Below are positions 12,408 to 23,604 of a DNA stretch of 64,000 nucleotides, piece by piece. The stretch spans positions 868,001-932,000 of the forward strand of contig JACONQ010000018.1 in NCBI GenBank assembly GCA_014281115.1, read 5' to 3'. Origin of the DNA: Laburnicola sp. R22_1 (lineage: Eukaryota > Ascomycota > Dothideomycetes > Pleosporales > Didymosphaeriaceae). How positions within the stretch are numbered: the first letter of the stretch is position 1; every line of letters starts with the position of its first letter. A program made the translations under genes and the position numbers. The notes beneath the pieces were generated by a model. It worked only from the letters and a program-made list of their open reading frames with translations, searched no databases and was not told where the DNA came from.

Positions 12408-13053
12408 ATGTCGACGGAGCAGACAGCGGAAGAACTGGTACGCATCCAATACTGACAAGGTCATTACAAAACAACTGATACTTTCCAGCAAAACATACAA
12501 ACAGCAAAGGAGTACATGTCGATCGCATACTCGCCTACCAAAAACACGGGAGCAGATTCTGTCCGCCACCTTTGTCATCTGGACGCCTGGTTCTGGTCTC
12601 GGTCGACTTTTCCAGACTGCAAGACGCCCATGGACTATGCAGCCTCGCACTCGGTAGTCATGGCATCAGTTTCAGACCTCCAGATTGAACGCTTCGATCA
12701 AGCATGGGCGAAAAATGGCCACGTTCTGCTGCGCTACACGGCTTCTGTCTGGGTCACATTGCGGAAAGCCGGACAAGGGCATTGAGAAGAGCAAACCGCC
12801 CAAGAAGGCACGGTGGTAAGTGTAATGCTCACGTGGTTGTTTGTCTGCGCATGGTGCTGATGGTGATGCGGACAGGTGGGCAGCGGCTATCTTCGAGATT
12901 GAGGATGGGAAGCTGAGGAGCTTTACGAAGGATTGGGACCAGAAGGTTATGCAGATTCAGTTAGGATGGGCGCCAGTGGAGAAGAGCGAGGACCCGCGGT
13001 GGAATGGGGGGATATCGAGGGATCCCGAGAGGGCGACGGAGGCGAAGGAGTAA
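12408..13053 (+). pseudogene. SnoaL/NTF2-like domain protein, decayed
   Basis: ATG at 12408 opens with MSTEQTAEELVRIQY, then TGA at 12453-12455 (codon 16, a CGA-to-TGA type change). The frame continues past the stop with family-like sequence: D-S-V-R-H-L-C-H, A-W-F-W-S, M-D-Y-A-A-S-H, F-D-Q-A-W-A-K-N-G-H-V-L-L-R-Y-T. After R-Y-T-A-S it must change frame to continue with G-S-H-C-G-K; the genome has tctgtctggg where tctggg is expected, a 4-bp tandem duplication near 12743-12750. A 60-bp intron (12816-12875, gtaagt...cag) precedes the last exon, W-A-A-A-I-F-E-I-E to TAA at 13051. An intact product would be about 193 aa, normal for this fungal NTF2-fold family; substrate unknown. A start at the internal ATG 12516 would avoid the stop but not the frameshift. 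Family assignment is from memory of its motifs. Confidence 0.75.
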
Positions 13054-13247
13054 GCATAAAGTCATAAAGGAATGGGATTGGGCGGCTCTAGACTTCCATG
13101 TTGGAAGAGGCAATGGTAGGAAAGAAGAGTAATCGAAAAGCACCCATGATGGTACAACGACCTTTGGACATACTCGTACATAAGCATCGACCCCCAATGG
13201 GAGAGATGACCCGCCACCTTCCCATTATCCCCTCTTTCTCGAATACC

Positions 13248-15070
13248 TCAGAGATCAAATACACCACCCATACCTACCCTAACATCCACAAAGTCCGCTC
13301 GCCACCCCTTGAATGCACTCAAGCCCCGCTTAATCTCCCTCACCCTCTCAATCCTCCTCTTCCCTTCTTCCTCCTGCGCCTTTCTAAAGGCATCCTCATC
13401 GAACTCAAAATCGTCCAGACTACCCAAGCTCTCCTGTCTTGGCTTGGGAACGTTATCTGCAGCACGTTGCGGCATAGTCTGAGGGTGCGACCTGCCAGTG
13501 AATGCAGATATACCAGATTGAATGACGTCCTGGAAGGTGGATGTCTGACGGCCTGAGTGACGCCGCGCGGTGGGCGTAGAGCCGGAAAGGTCGACATCGT
13601 CGAAGTCGGCGGAGTGGGCGTCAATACTGGGTTGCATGGCGGTGCGCTTGTCCCTCCAGACGCCTCTCCGTAGCTCGAAGTTTTCTTCTTCGAGCTCACG
13701 GACCTTGGAAAGAAGCCTGTCGCGCTCTTCATCCACGAGCTCCTGCACGCTGCTGTCTTCGATGGAGCCGAGATCAGCTTTCCGACGACGCTGCTCTGCT
13801 TCACGGAGACGCGCATTCTCGTTGCTCAGGCCGGTTACACGGGTTCGGAGTTCTGCAGCTTCGCGCTCAATCTTCTTGTGTTCCTGTACCCGTGTTTGGT
13901 TACGCGCGTCGTTGTCACGGTGTAGCTGTGTGAGAGTTTCAATCTTCTTCTCCAGCAGCTCAGCGCGAGAAATGGCATCGGATGCCTTGCGATTGGCGGC
14001 TCCGAGCTCGGCCTCCATCTGAGCGATGCGCGTCTGTGCCGAGTCACGATCGGAGCCTTCCTTTGCCGCCTGCTCGCTCGCCTTGTCGAGATTGGTCTTG
14101 AGATCGGAGAGCTCGGTCTTGGTAGAGCTGGCCTCTTGCTCCGCCTTGTGCAACGAGGACTCCAAGGCGGAAATGCTCGCCTGCAGCTCGCTGTTCTTGC
14201 TCGCATGGTCGGCGACGTGCTTGTGGAGACTCGATATTTCCAGCTCGAGCGACTCGATCGTCGCCGACTTGGACTCGATCTGGGCGTTCAGGTCGTCGAT
14301 GGATGCAGACGGGTTGGGCGGGGAGGTCCGACGGGCCGACTTGGACGACTGCGACTGGAGGTGCGAGACCTGCCGCTTGAGTGACTCTACTTCGGACTTC
14401 TGTGGCCGCTGTTAGCACGCGCGCCCGGAAATTGCAGCGGAAGCTACTCGCCAGTTTGTCGGCCTCCTTGGCCCGCTCGTGAGCAAGGGCAGCCTCTCCG
14501 CGCCCCTCTCTGAGCTCCTCGAGCTCCTCCTCGCCCCTTTTCCACCGCGTCTCGCCCTGGGCCACCTCGGCCACCAGGCGCTTGTTTTCGCGCTCCAGCT
14601 CCTCGATGCGCTGCGCCTGCTCGCGGTAGATGTCGCTCGGCGCGCCGCCGCCGGGCGTGGGGGGCATCGGCGACGTGGGCGTGCCCACGGCCGCGCCCAC
14701 GGCCGCGCGGTAGAACGAGGCAGACCGCTGGCGCGACTCGACAGCGATAGAGGGCTTGCGGCCATGCGCGACCGTGGCCGTGGCCGTCGGCAGCTCCGTG
14801 GGCTCGTCCTGGTCGGCTTCGACCGGCGCTGGAGACGCGCTGGCCTCGGGCGCGTCGTCGCCCTTGTCGTCGTGCGTTTCAGCTGCTGCGCCGAAAGCGT
14901 CGGGCCCGTCGTCCTTCTTCGCGCCGCCCGCCTTTTTCGCGTTCTTCTTCTTCAGCGCCTCGTACTGCAAGGCTTGCGTCAGCAGATCCGCACTGCCCAA
15001 CCTCTCGGGGACGCACCTTTTTCTTCGCGGCAGCCACCTTGGCGGCCTTGTCCTTGTCTTCGTCGGCCAT
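13248..15070 (-). CDS. Golgin-like coiled-coil protein (M protein repeat type)
   Basis: Three exons: 15017-15070, 14452-14964 and 13248-14399, giving 572 aa. Exon 1 encodes MADEDKDKAAKVAAAKKK. Intron 1 (14965-15016, 52 bp) is gtgcgt...ttgcag. Intron 2 (14400-14451, 52 bp) appears to use a GC donor (gcgagt) with a gctaac branch-like site and cacag acceptor; no GT donor nearby restores the frame. Residues about 1-110 are Lys/Ala/Pro rich and low complexity. Residues about 120-430 are a long heptad-repeat coiled coil (R-I-E-E-L-E-R-E-N-K-R-L; E-L-E-A-like Glu/Lys/Leu runs). The tail has an acidic D-D-F-E-F-D-E-D segment and a conserved-looking end F-K-G-W-R-A-D-F-V-D. No GRIP or GRAB domain or transmembrane segment is visible. 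The architecture suggests a Golgi or vesicle tether, but that function is inferred only. Intact, with normal composition. Confidence 0.85.
14400..14451 (-). other. Probable GC-AG intron of the golgin-like gene
   Basis: On the minus strand the exon ends ...gacaaactg and the intron starts gcgagt, has gctaac 12 bases before its last nine and ends ccacag. Removing exactly 52 bp joins the two coiled-coil frames in phase 0. The nearest GT (14447) gives intron lengths divisible by three with either usable acceptor, leaving the wrong frame. Confidence 0.7.
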
Positions 15071-16027
15071 GTCGCCCGTGTGTGTGTATACGAGCTTTCT
15101 GGGTGGCATAGTTCGGTGCCATGGGGACACTATGCAACGCGCTGTTCATAGCTCGCTTCGCACATGCCAAGACCATTACCTAACCCTTCGTTTCGAATTG
15201 CGCATTTCACACTTCCTAGATACGTACCTACATACATACCTTCGAAGCCATGTACACATATCTAGGTAGGTACCTAGGTAAGAAAGGCGTCACGTCTTGG
15301 GAAATGCGGGAAAAACCCTCTTACTTGGTACATGGTGTTAAATTTGGATCTGTACTGATCCGCTACCTACTCGCAACTTTACACGCTGCTAGATCGACAA
15401 ATCGAGATTGCCCCTCCTTCCAAGCGAGTCCTCCAAGTCCCATGCTGAATGTGCGGGCCTATCCTGCTTCGCCCTGCTAAAAAAAAAAGTGGTGTCATGG
15501 AGAGGCGATAATACTCTCATCGCCCATATTGGTATGGCGTATGGGCATGAGTGATGGCGAGGGGATGTGTACTCGACGCAGCAATGTGTCGTAAATGAGA
15601 GGGAAGAAAAGGAAATAAAGGTGCCATATCCATGGTAAAAATTTGACTCTTCGTCAGTACCAGTCAAGATATACCAGAAATTGTCATGCTCGGCGCATAG
15701 CCAGGAATCTAGATACCCGTCATTCCGGTATCGAACCTGTAGCATAGAAAAGAAAGATGTGGTGCAAAGAAAGTGGTGTATGTAGTGATCCGGTTCACGT
15801 TCCAAATCGAGAGGGATGCATCGCAATATGCGCCGTGGAAAGGGGTTCGTAGCCTCCATGTCAAAAACTCCGTGTCATGCGAGAGAGAGAGAGGAAATGG
15901 TGGGTGTGCGCGATATACCATGAATTCGTCACATCAACATGTGGCCACGTAAGCGGGAGCCACGGGGCCAACCGCAGTAGAGACGACTAGCGATGTGTGG
16001 GTACGGCCGTAAACTCAACTATAATGG
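15071..16027. other. Intergenic region
   Basis: Upstream region of the golgin-like gene and downstream region of the 906-aa gene. It contains a tacctacatacatacc / aggtaggtacctaggta low-complexity tract at about 15223-15280 and an A8 run at about 15480. No supported gene. Confidence 0.6.
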
Positions 16028-18748
16028 TCAAGCCCGAGACGACTCTTTCGGTTTCCAGAACTGCATGAGCTTATTAAGTCTCTTATGCTTCTTCTTGGAT
16101 TCCTTATGGGTGGGCTCCATGTATTCAGATTGGGGCCGGGACTCGATCGACAACTTGCTCCTTTCCCCAAAGGAGGAAGAGTTGATCAAGCGGGAAAGGC
16201 TTGCGATGCTCGAACGCTTGCGACGGCGAGATTCGACATCGCTAGGAGTGGAGCAGAGAGAGGCAGATCGGTCTCCTGGTTGACGAGTATTCATCAACGG
16301 GAATGCATTTTGCATGGCGCTCGTCATGGTAGACCTCGACGATGTCAATGATGGGACATCATCAACAGACACGCGGAGTTCTGGTCCAGGCTCGCCAAAA
16401 CGTGGTGAGGGCATAGCTGGGTAATCGGTCATGGAGGAGGCAGCAGTGCCCAGGCGCGGCGTGTCAAACGAGATCTGGCTAGACCTGAAATCCGGGGATG
16501 AAAAAGACGATGTAAAGGTATCGGGTGTCATCAAGTTTCGCTGTGGCAAAGGCAGAGACAAGTCCATAACGGGGTGAGCATCTTTGGTCTGTTCCACCAA
16601 AGTGGGAGGAGTGACAGTGGAATCGGAAGAATGCGTCAGAGACGAGGTCCGAGGCTCCTCAAAATCCTCGACGACCTCCACCTCATCCGCGCATGACCCG
16701 TGCGTGACCGCCTCCACACACGGCAGCTGATCTGACAGCGTATGAGGAGAGCATGGCTCGGAAGACTCCTTTTTACGTGACTTGCCGCTGCGCTTCAAGC
16801 CGAGACCGTCATTGAAGTTCCAGTTTATGGACGAGCTGTTTTGGTGCTCATCAGTCTCAACAACTTGAATCCTCGGCTCTTCAACGTCCTGAGACTGAGA
16901 CTCCTCTACGACGGTAGGATCGGAGAGCGAGCATTTCCCGCTAGATTTGGACATGTCCTCCTCAGGTTCCTCCTCTTCGAACACGTCAGCCATGATTGGC
17001 GTTGCAGTCACCGTCGAATTTCGAAGCTCGAAGGGTACTAATTCAGGTGCGCTTTCAGTTCGCCGATGATTCTGAAGTAATCCTCCTGCACTGTGCATGG
17101 CTCGTCGGTGAGCGGCAAAACCTCGCTGTGCACGAGCGTTAGCACCTTGCGGGGTATTTAAGGGTCCTAATGCTGCATCCAAATCGATCACTTGGCTCTT
17201 GGAGTCAGAATCAACGCGTTTAAGCTCGCGCGGCTGCCATGATGCGTAATCGGTCTCAGGTTTTGGAGCCGTAGCGTTGTCGGCAGGAGATACGATCGTA
17301 ACCGTGTTGTCGACATCGAAGTTGGCTTCAAAATCTAGATCCTCAGATCCATCTGAGTCGACATCTCCAGTTGGTTCCGGAGGCGGTGTTGGTGTTGGTG
17401 CTCTGCCTTTTACCTTCTTGCCAATCTTGGCCTTTTTGGGAATGATTGAGCTGGCCCATGACTTGACCTTCCTTGGGGCCCGGTTGGATTTTCGAGTCTT
17501 GGTTCTGTCGCTCTGCTCCGTTGTCTCCTCTTCATTAAGCATTGGTGACGGTAGGGACGACTCGATGGGAACAGACAAGGCCGGGTCAGACACGCTGGCG
17601 AGAGTTGGCACAGACGAGTCGCTGCGTCGTGGCTCCAGGCGGAAGAAACTTCGACGCTTGACTGGAAGGGTCTGTGTGCTGGGTGTTGCGATAGCGGTGG
17701 GAGGAGCAGCTGATGATGGGCGCTTGCGGTTAGTCGCATCGTCTCCGAATTTCCTTTGCATATCGAGGATAGCTCCCGCCGTACTGGGACGAGGCTCGTC
17801 TCCCACAGTGCTAAGCGTAGGACGGCTGGTCCGGAAAGTCTGCGGACTCGACGTGCCAGCACTAATAACCGAAGACAAACTATTCGTCGCGGAATGACCA
17901 CGTACTGTCGAAAGCGAAGTCTCGGTCTCTGAAGAGATGGTTGACAGCGGTCGAATGTACTCGACCCTATCCGAGAAACCAACGCGTGCTCTGGAAGGCG
18001 GTCGGGGGGTGTTGCCTGCGTCTTGTAGTGAGCCAGCGTCTCGCAATGAGGGCTGAGATATCGACTTGTTCACCGAATGACAAAATGCGAACGGTGGACC
18101 GTCTGAAGGCGTGGCGGGTGCACTACCAGCCCGGGGGTGGGCCGGAGGGTTCATGATGGAGGAGAGGTCATGCGAGGATATAGCGCCCGAACGGCGGTGG
18201 GCATGGCCGCGTCGACCAGCAGGTGGACCCGGTCGTAGATTATTGTTTGGTGGGGGCAAGACGCCGTCGCCTTTGGTAGGACTGGTGCTCAACAGAGAAG
18301 TGCCTCCGGATCGGCCATCTCCACCAATAAACTCGCTTCCGCCGCGTCTATGTCCACTAATTGGTCGCGAGGGAGTCGTCGGGGTAGGAATTGGCATAGC
18401 CATGGGCGAAATTGGTGGAGAGGTAGCCGTCGTGGGTGGCTTCGATGTGCCGGCTGGGTTGAAACTGAAGTCGGGTAGGGCACTGATAGACTTGCCTCTC
18501 ACGCCAGGGGCAGAGCCCCGACGAGCTGCAGGATAGGCTTGGAGCGACATTGGGCGAGTATTGGCGGCGGATGGAACTGACGGCGAGGTGGTGTCCGGGT
18601 CCCGCATGGGGAAGGAGAAATCGGGATTGGGGAGCAGCTCGATGGGACCGGTCTGCGACGGACGGCGACGCTGGTAAAGCGGTGAGCCCACGGGGGCAGA
18701 TTGCGGTGTCTGCGTAACCTGCTGTCGTGGCAGGGCGATCTGAGCCAT
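16028..18748 (-). CDS. 906-aa Ser/Pro-rich disordered protein (cell wall proline-rich protein-like)
   Basis: One uninterrupted exon from ATG at 18748 to TGA at 16028-16030. The protein is dominated by Ser, Pro, Thr and Arg with no transmembrane segment or signal peptide. Short recurring elements are N-P-D-F-S-F-P at about residue 37 and L-P-D-F-S-F-N at about residue 90, a basic patch near residues 415-450 (R-K-S-N-R-A-P-R-K-V-K-S-W, K-K-A-K-I-G-K-K-V-K-G-R), an acidic D-V-D-S-D-G-S-E-D-L-D-F-E block just after it, and a very basic C-terminal tail (K-K-K-H-K-R-L-N-K-L-M-Q-F-W-K-P-K). Similar fungal proteins are often labelled cell wall proline-rich protein, but the lack of a signal peptide argues against secretion. 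The function is unknown to me; signalling scaffold or nuclear roles are equally possible. Long GC-rich upstream DNA (to about 19260) may be the 5' UTR. Confidence 0.85.
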   Translation of the reverse strand: MAQIALPRQQVTQTPQSAPVGSPLYQRRRPSQTGPIELLPNPDFSFPMRDPDTTSPSVPSAANTRPMSLQAYPAARRGSAPGVRGKSISALPDFSFNPAGTSKPPTTATSPPISPMAMPIPTPTTPSRPISGHRRGGSEFIGGDGRSGGTSLLSTSPTKGDGVLPPPNNNLRPGPPAGRRGHAHRRSGAISSHDLSSIMNPPAHPRAGSAPATPSDGPPFAFCHSVNKSISQPSLRDAGSLQDAGNTPRPPSRARVGFSDRVEYIRPLSTISSETETSLSTVRGHSATNSLSSVISAGTSSPQTFRTSRPTLSTVGDEPRPSTAGAILDMQRKFGDDATNRKRPSSAAPPTAIATPSTQTLPVKRRSFFRLEPRRSDSSVPTLASVSDPALSVPIESSLPSPMLNEEETTEQSDRTKTRKSNRAPRKVKSWASSIIPKKAKIGKKVKGRAPTPTPPPEPTGDVDSDGSEDLDFEANFDVDNTVTIVSPADNATAPKPETDYASWQPRELKRVDSDSKSQVIDLDAALGPLNTPQGANARAQRGFAAHRRAMHSAGGLLQNHRRTESAPELVPFELRNSTVTATPIMADVFEEEEPEEDMSKSSGKCSLSDPTVVEESQSQDVEEPRIQVVETDEHQNSSSINWNFNDGLGLKRSGKSRKKESSEPCSPHTLSDQLPCVEAVTHGSCADEVEVVEDFEEPRTSSLTHSSDSTVTPPTLVEQTKDAHPVMDLSLPLPQRNLMTPDTFTSSFSSPDFRSSQISFDTPRLGTAASSMTDYPAMPSPRFGEPGPELRVSVDDVPSLTSSRSTMTSAMQNAFPLMNTRQPGDRSASLCSTPSDVESRRRKRSSIASLSRLINSSSFGERSKLSIESRPQSEYMEPTHKESKKKHKRLNKLMQFWKPKESSRA

Positions 18749-21375
18749 GGTGAAGCGGCGAGAGGGCGCCGAGGGACACGATCGACTGCGGCGGGCAGCT
18801 TGGAGAAGTTAGGGGAGCGGGATGCTACGCGCTGCTTGGCGGGCGAGTGAGAGTTGCGGCGTGGGTTGCAGAGAGCGGCCGTTGACGGGCGAGGTGGTTG
18901 GCGGGCAGCGCAGTCGGCGTGGTACAAGGCAGCACGGCGGGATCAGGACGAAACAGGCGCGCTCGAGGTACAAGGCGCTGACGAGACGGGCGGGCGCACA
19001 GCAAGTCGAGCTGGATGAGAGCCAGTACACCCAAGGCAAGATTAAGGAACGACGGGGAAATGAACGGACAGACCCGGCCGACTGACAGCGTGCCGCGGCC
19101 GCTGTCGAGTACGACGATGGGTTCCAACGGGCGAGGGGGGAGAGGGTGGTGGTGGTGGACGACGGGCGGAGCGAATGGAAAGGTGCCCAGGTGAGCGAGA
19201 GAGGGCCCTGGAGGCCGCCGACGCTTTTGCTCGCCAACGGCACTGGGCAGCAGGCACACGACTAGCCGGGGTGGGCCCTCACACTGCTTGGCGGCGGGCG
19301 GACCCCTGCCGGCAACGCTGTGAATGGATGTGAATGGATGTGTGCGCTCGTGTGGATTCGGCTGCGGATTGGCATCTGGTCCACCTGCCCGACGGGGTGT
19401 CGTGCTCCATCGGCTCGGCTGCACGAACACTTGTGAAGGACATCGAGGGCACGGCGCGCTAAGCCGGCTTGGGCCCGCTCATTTGCGCCATCCGTTGCCA
19501 CGGTCCACCAATACGTGGCCGGCTCCCTGTGATCACGGCCCAGCCCCGAGCACGAGGCCACCATCAGTAGTCATGACGACAAAATGCGGAGAAGAAGGGG
19601 CGATCCCGTTTGCTTGCGAAGCCCATGCTCTTTGCCCATGAGTCCAAGACCACCCACTGCCTTCCATAGTACCTACTACGCACCCAGTTGTTGGACCCAT
19701 GGTGCAACGTGAGAAACCAGACAAGGTTAGCCGAGCAACGAACATGTTCGTTCACCAGGCGGCTGGAAAAATGCAGTCCTCAGCCCTGGAGAATTGCCCT
19801 TCACGTCATGTGTCCTCATTACCGACGACATGGAGGTTGACGTGTTGCGAGCTATCTACAGTACATACATACATGGCAAGGGACGCTGGCAAATGGTGGT
19901 GCATGTATCAAATGTGCCACGCCACTACACCGCCACTACCACAGGGTCCCAGGTCGGAGCAGGTCCTACCAGGACAGAATGCCAAAATTGCCAATTCGCT
20001 GGGAGATTGTCAATCTCCTAGCAAGAATTTGGAAGGTCAATCTTTCCGCCTCAACCATCCAACTGCTCAGTGTTTATCAGTCCTTTTCACTGCTTTCCCT
20101 GCCACGATAGTGAAGGCTGCAAATCCTGTCAGCGCTATCATATTTGTGCTTTCGTGCTCAATCCATCATCACCCTCCATACCCTCTTGCGACTACCCATA
20201 ATCACTGCTGGCAGACAACGAACGGCAAGACCCGCATGTTTTTCTCTCGGCAGAAAGCTGCTACACAGTACCGTACATGGTAACAATACCATCGCCAACT
20301 AAGCTGCGAAGTTGAGAATCTCCCTGGCCCGGAACTAATCATTTTCTTACATACGCGGCCTGCGCCTGTCAGATAGTGCACTCTCATATGGATGTTGACT
20401 TCACCATTTGACACACGCATTGTCAGGTCACGTATATGCATGGCTAGCTACCTACTCAGAGCTTTGTAAGCGACGCGATGCAACATGAAAAATCTTGCAT
20501 GCGATCCACAATAGCAGTTCATGCGCGCAATGCGATACTCCCTGCTTCACCAGCCAGTCAGCCCTACTGTTGGCCCTATAGCCTATAGCCTTCTCTGTCT
20601 ATGCGCCCCGTCTTTTGCTAGTATACCTCTCGATGCAGTCAGCGGGCCTCACACCTAGGTACATCAGCTGTAGTCGTCACTTTGAGTGCATACTAATGAA
20701 GAGTGTGTACACCGACTATCATTCCAATGCCAAACATGCCACTACAAACGACTGCCGATCGTAATTCGCGCGTTTTCACAGAAGAGAGTGTGACGGCTTC
20801 GGGAGAACAGTGGTGCTGCGGTGCAATGTCGAAACGCTGTATCAGAATGAGAGGAGTGGACGAAAAGTGAACTCGTGAAATATCACTGCTCGTCGTGGTC
20901 CCAGGCCTAATAGCGACGCATCAACCATGGATGCTGTACGTGCACACAAACTTCAAACACTAACACAAAAGTCCAAAGTAGAGAGAATAGCATCATACAC
21001 ACGTCCACGGGTCGGTCACAAACATGTGCCAAATTCATCCCCTTGGTCTTTGGTCCAGCACGACCAAAGCACCATCGCCACCAATAGCCATAGTCGTGCG
21101 TGCATCTAAAAGGAGACAAGAAAAGGGTATCTCGAGCCTAGACAACAGAGACGGGACGTATCGGAAGGTTTGAGTCGCTCCCACCAACCAACAACTCCGA
21201 TCACGCCCGAGTCATCGGCCTCGAATCAAAGACCATCCAGCCACCAAAAGCATATCGTGAATCCTCAAAACGCCGTTCAAGTGATATGTTCATGCAAAGG
21301 AAGTGATCGCATCGCTGTCGCCAAAAGTCGTCATGGTCAAGGAAAGCATAGTGCGATCACGGGCAGACTGGCAGT
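18749..21375. other. Long intergenic region
   Basis: 2.6 kb between the 906-aa gene start and the maf1 stop. The first about 500 bp are GC-rich, compatible with a promoter/5' UTR. The remainder is GC-balanced with open frames on both strands that have no recognisable domains. No RNA gene seen. Confidence 0.6.
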
Positions 21376-22529
21376 TTAGAGCTCCATTCTTTCCATGACA
21401 CCTTCGCTCCAGGCGCGTACCTTGCTCTTCTCTCGACTTTTTTCGCGCGAACTTTCGCGAACTCGTAGGCTCTCCACGTCGCTGTCTCCGTCGCTCGACC
21501 AGTATTCCGCGCCCATGCTAGTCTCGCGAGCCGGAAGATATTCGTCTTCATCGGCATCCACAATTTCTCCGGGATGATCGATAACCATATTGTCTAGCTC
21601 GTCGCTCTCTCCATACGCTTCCAACCCTTTCCGTGCACGGTCACCAAGCCAATATTCGGCGCGTTTCCTGCTCCCGGCGTTGGCACTGGATTCAGTCTGC
21701 GATTGCTTGAAGCGGGTCATAAGACTCGTAGGTACGCTCGGCGAGTTGGACAGTGCAGATATACCTCGCAGGTAAAAGTAGCACACCCTCTTCCGCTCTT
21801 TGTTGTACAAGAAACAGTGATGACTCCAGATAGCACCGTCATCGGCGAAGGGGTCATCTGACGGCTCCCAAGCGTAATATTCGCAGTTTGCCAAGTCCAT
21901 TTCGCTATCAACAAGTTGCCACGAGCGAGGACTCCAGATGGGCGATCCGAGCGGAGTCAAGGCGCCCACGGGAAGTCCTGCGCTGTAGACTTGCGGGCGG
22001 AGGTAATACATGGTGGTGTCAATCTTGTGCATAAATGATTTGCGCGTCTCATGGCGGAACTCTTCGGGATTCAATGTATTCGCAAAATCGTAGTCGATGT
22101 GGGTGGCGTTGAGCGTCGCTATCAGATAGGCAAAGGTATGCCGGTTGGCGGCCTCGTTGAAGCTGCCAAAGGGCGTGTTTCGCGCCATGTTGAGCTCATC
22201 GGAGAATTGCGCGGCGGATCGTTGCGGAAGGTTTGCGACAGCGGTGAGCAACTCCTTGTAGCGCTCCTCGAGGGTGTGCTCGATGCGCTTGTAAAGCTTC
22301 TTGTCGCTGCCTGCGGCCTTGATGGTCCACACGTCGCAGCCGCCGATGACCGCGGAGTCAGGGGTGTCGAAGTTGAGGGCGAGGTTCACCTAGGGCACGA
22401 TGAGTGTGTGCCGCATGAACGTGGCGTTTCCCGGCGTTTACTCACCTCATGCAGGGCGCAGAGATCGAGGTACTGCCCAAGTCAGCTACATGGTCACTTG
22501 CGCTCATCGCATCGCCCACGCACCTTCAT
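21376..22529 (-). CDS. maf1: Maf1, repressor of RNA polymerase III
   Basis: Three exons: 22524-22529 (ATG AAG only), 22446-22472 (YLDLCALHE) and 21376-22389, giving 348 aa. Introns are 22473-22523 (gtgcgt...ggcag) and 22390-22445 (gtgagt...cctag). The assembled start MKYLDLCALHEVNLALNFDT matches the Maf1 N-terminus, followed by the conserved G-G-C-D-V-W-T-I-K-A-A-G-S-D-K-K-L-Y-K box A. The middle holds A-T-L-N-A-T-H-I-D-Y-D-F and M-H-K-I-D-T-T-M-Y-Y-L. The later conserved part is C-E-Y-Y-A-W-E-P-S-D-D-P-F, W-S-H-H-C-F-L-Y-N-K and V-C-Y-F-Y-L-R-G. The tail is acidic and Ser/Arg rich. In yeast and animals Maf1 binds RNA polymerase III and blocks TFIIIB recruitment under stress, acting in the nucleus after dephosphorylation. 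Intact. Confidence 0.96.
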
Positions 22530-23604
22530 TGTGCCGTTTCCAGGCGGTGTCCGGGTATGTGAGGCAATGGCTCTGGTGCTGCGTGCAGGGCGGCTGCGTC
22601 TACTGACGGCGGTCGGACGGGCGCAAGCCGCTGGCAGGCTCTCGGGGGTCCTTTGTTCGGGTGGGGTTAACCTGCGCAAGCCGGCGCAACGCGTACACAC
22701 TGCTCTAGGCTGGCTGCGGAGAGTAGAATGTACTTGTTGCGGGGCCAGACGGACGTCTAGCAGGCGCGGTACATGCAGTGATGATGGTGGGGTGGAGGAG
22801 AGGTGGAGTGGTGTGAGGTGCGAGCTGCCGACGTGCTGGTCGCAGGTTGGCAGTCAGCGGCCAGCCTACGTAGACTCGTGCACGGCCCCGCCGTCGCATT
22901 GGTCGCGGCATCCGACCAACGACGCGACGGCATGCGTGCGAGGCCATTCGGCATCCCACAGGACATGCCACAAGCCATCGACATCGACTGTCGGCATGCC
23001 GGCGCCCGTGCCTGTGCTGTCAAGGGTTACGTGAGCATGGAGTCGAGTCGTGGACGGGTAGGCATCAAGCAAAGGAAGGGCGAGGTTGCAAGTCCCGAGA
23101 GCATGACATGGACAATCACGTTCGAGCCTCATAGCACCGCTCGAGGGGAGACCTAGCCGTCGCGACCGAGGCCGCCAGCCGTACTTGTGGAATTGGTACT
23201 TAGAGTACAACCAGCGCTACATGCTCAGCAGGGCAATGTAGCAGATGGTGCGTTCTCTCACATCCAACAGACGCGCGTATCAGGGCCTCTGGCCTTTGCA
23301 CGAGGCCCGCCCTTGAGAGAAGGTGTTTAGCAGAGTCGGTGCCACAACGGCACGAGTGGCATACCGCATTCCTATCGGGCCCAACCGTGCCATCCGCCAA
23401 ACGCCGTGAATGCAAACCCAGCAGCATACCCGGCTTAGACCATCCCGCTGTCTCTCAGACGACGCTTCAACTCATCTGCGTCCTGCGTGCCGGGCGGACA
23501 ATATTAGCAGTGGTCTTGAAAAGTCTTGAACAGGCGTGCAAAAGCTGGTGCGGCCCGCCGGCGCTCTGGTGTGTGAAGCTGGGCACCACGAGCGGTACGG
23601 TGCG
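22530..23604. other. Intergenic region
   Basis: Upstream of maf1 and downstream of the AP-1 sigma gene, which face the same way. GC-rich, with long spurious open frames on both strands but no recognisable protein features. Confidence 0.6.

Noticed and set aside
14044..15000. 318-codon minus-strand frame in the golgin-like gene read without splicing
   Set aside because: After residue about 190 it leaves the coiled-coil frame and becomes Ala/Arg-rich noise. Removal of a 52-bp intron restores the long coiled coil.
18825..19430. 201-codon minus-strand ORF upstream of the 906-aa gene
   Set aside because: Pro/Arg-rich low-complexity translation of GC-rich DNA, overlapped by other open frames; more likely 5' UTR or promoter.
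19699..20283. 194-codon plus-strand ORF between the 906-aa gene and maf1
   Set aside because: No recognisable domain, composition like non-coding DNA, overlapping frames on the other strand.
22051..23034. 327-codon plus-strand ORF opposite and upstream of maf1
   Set aside because: First part is the antisense shadow of maf1 exons; the rest is Arg/Cys-rich without motifs.
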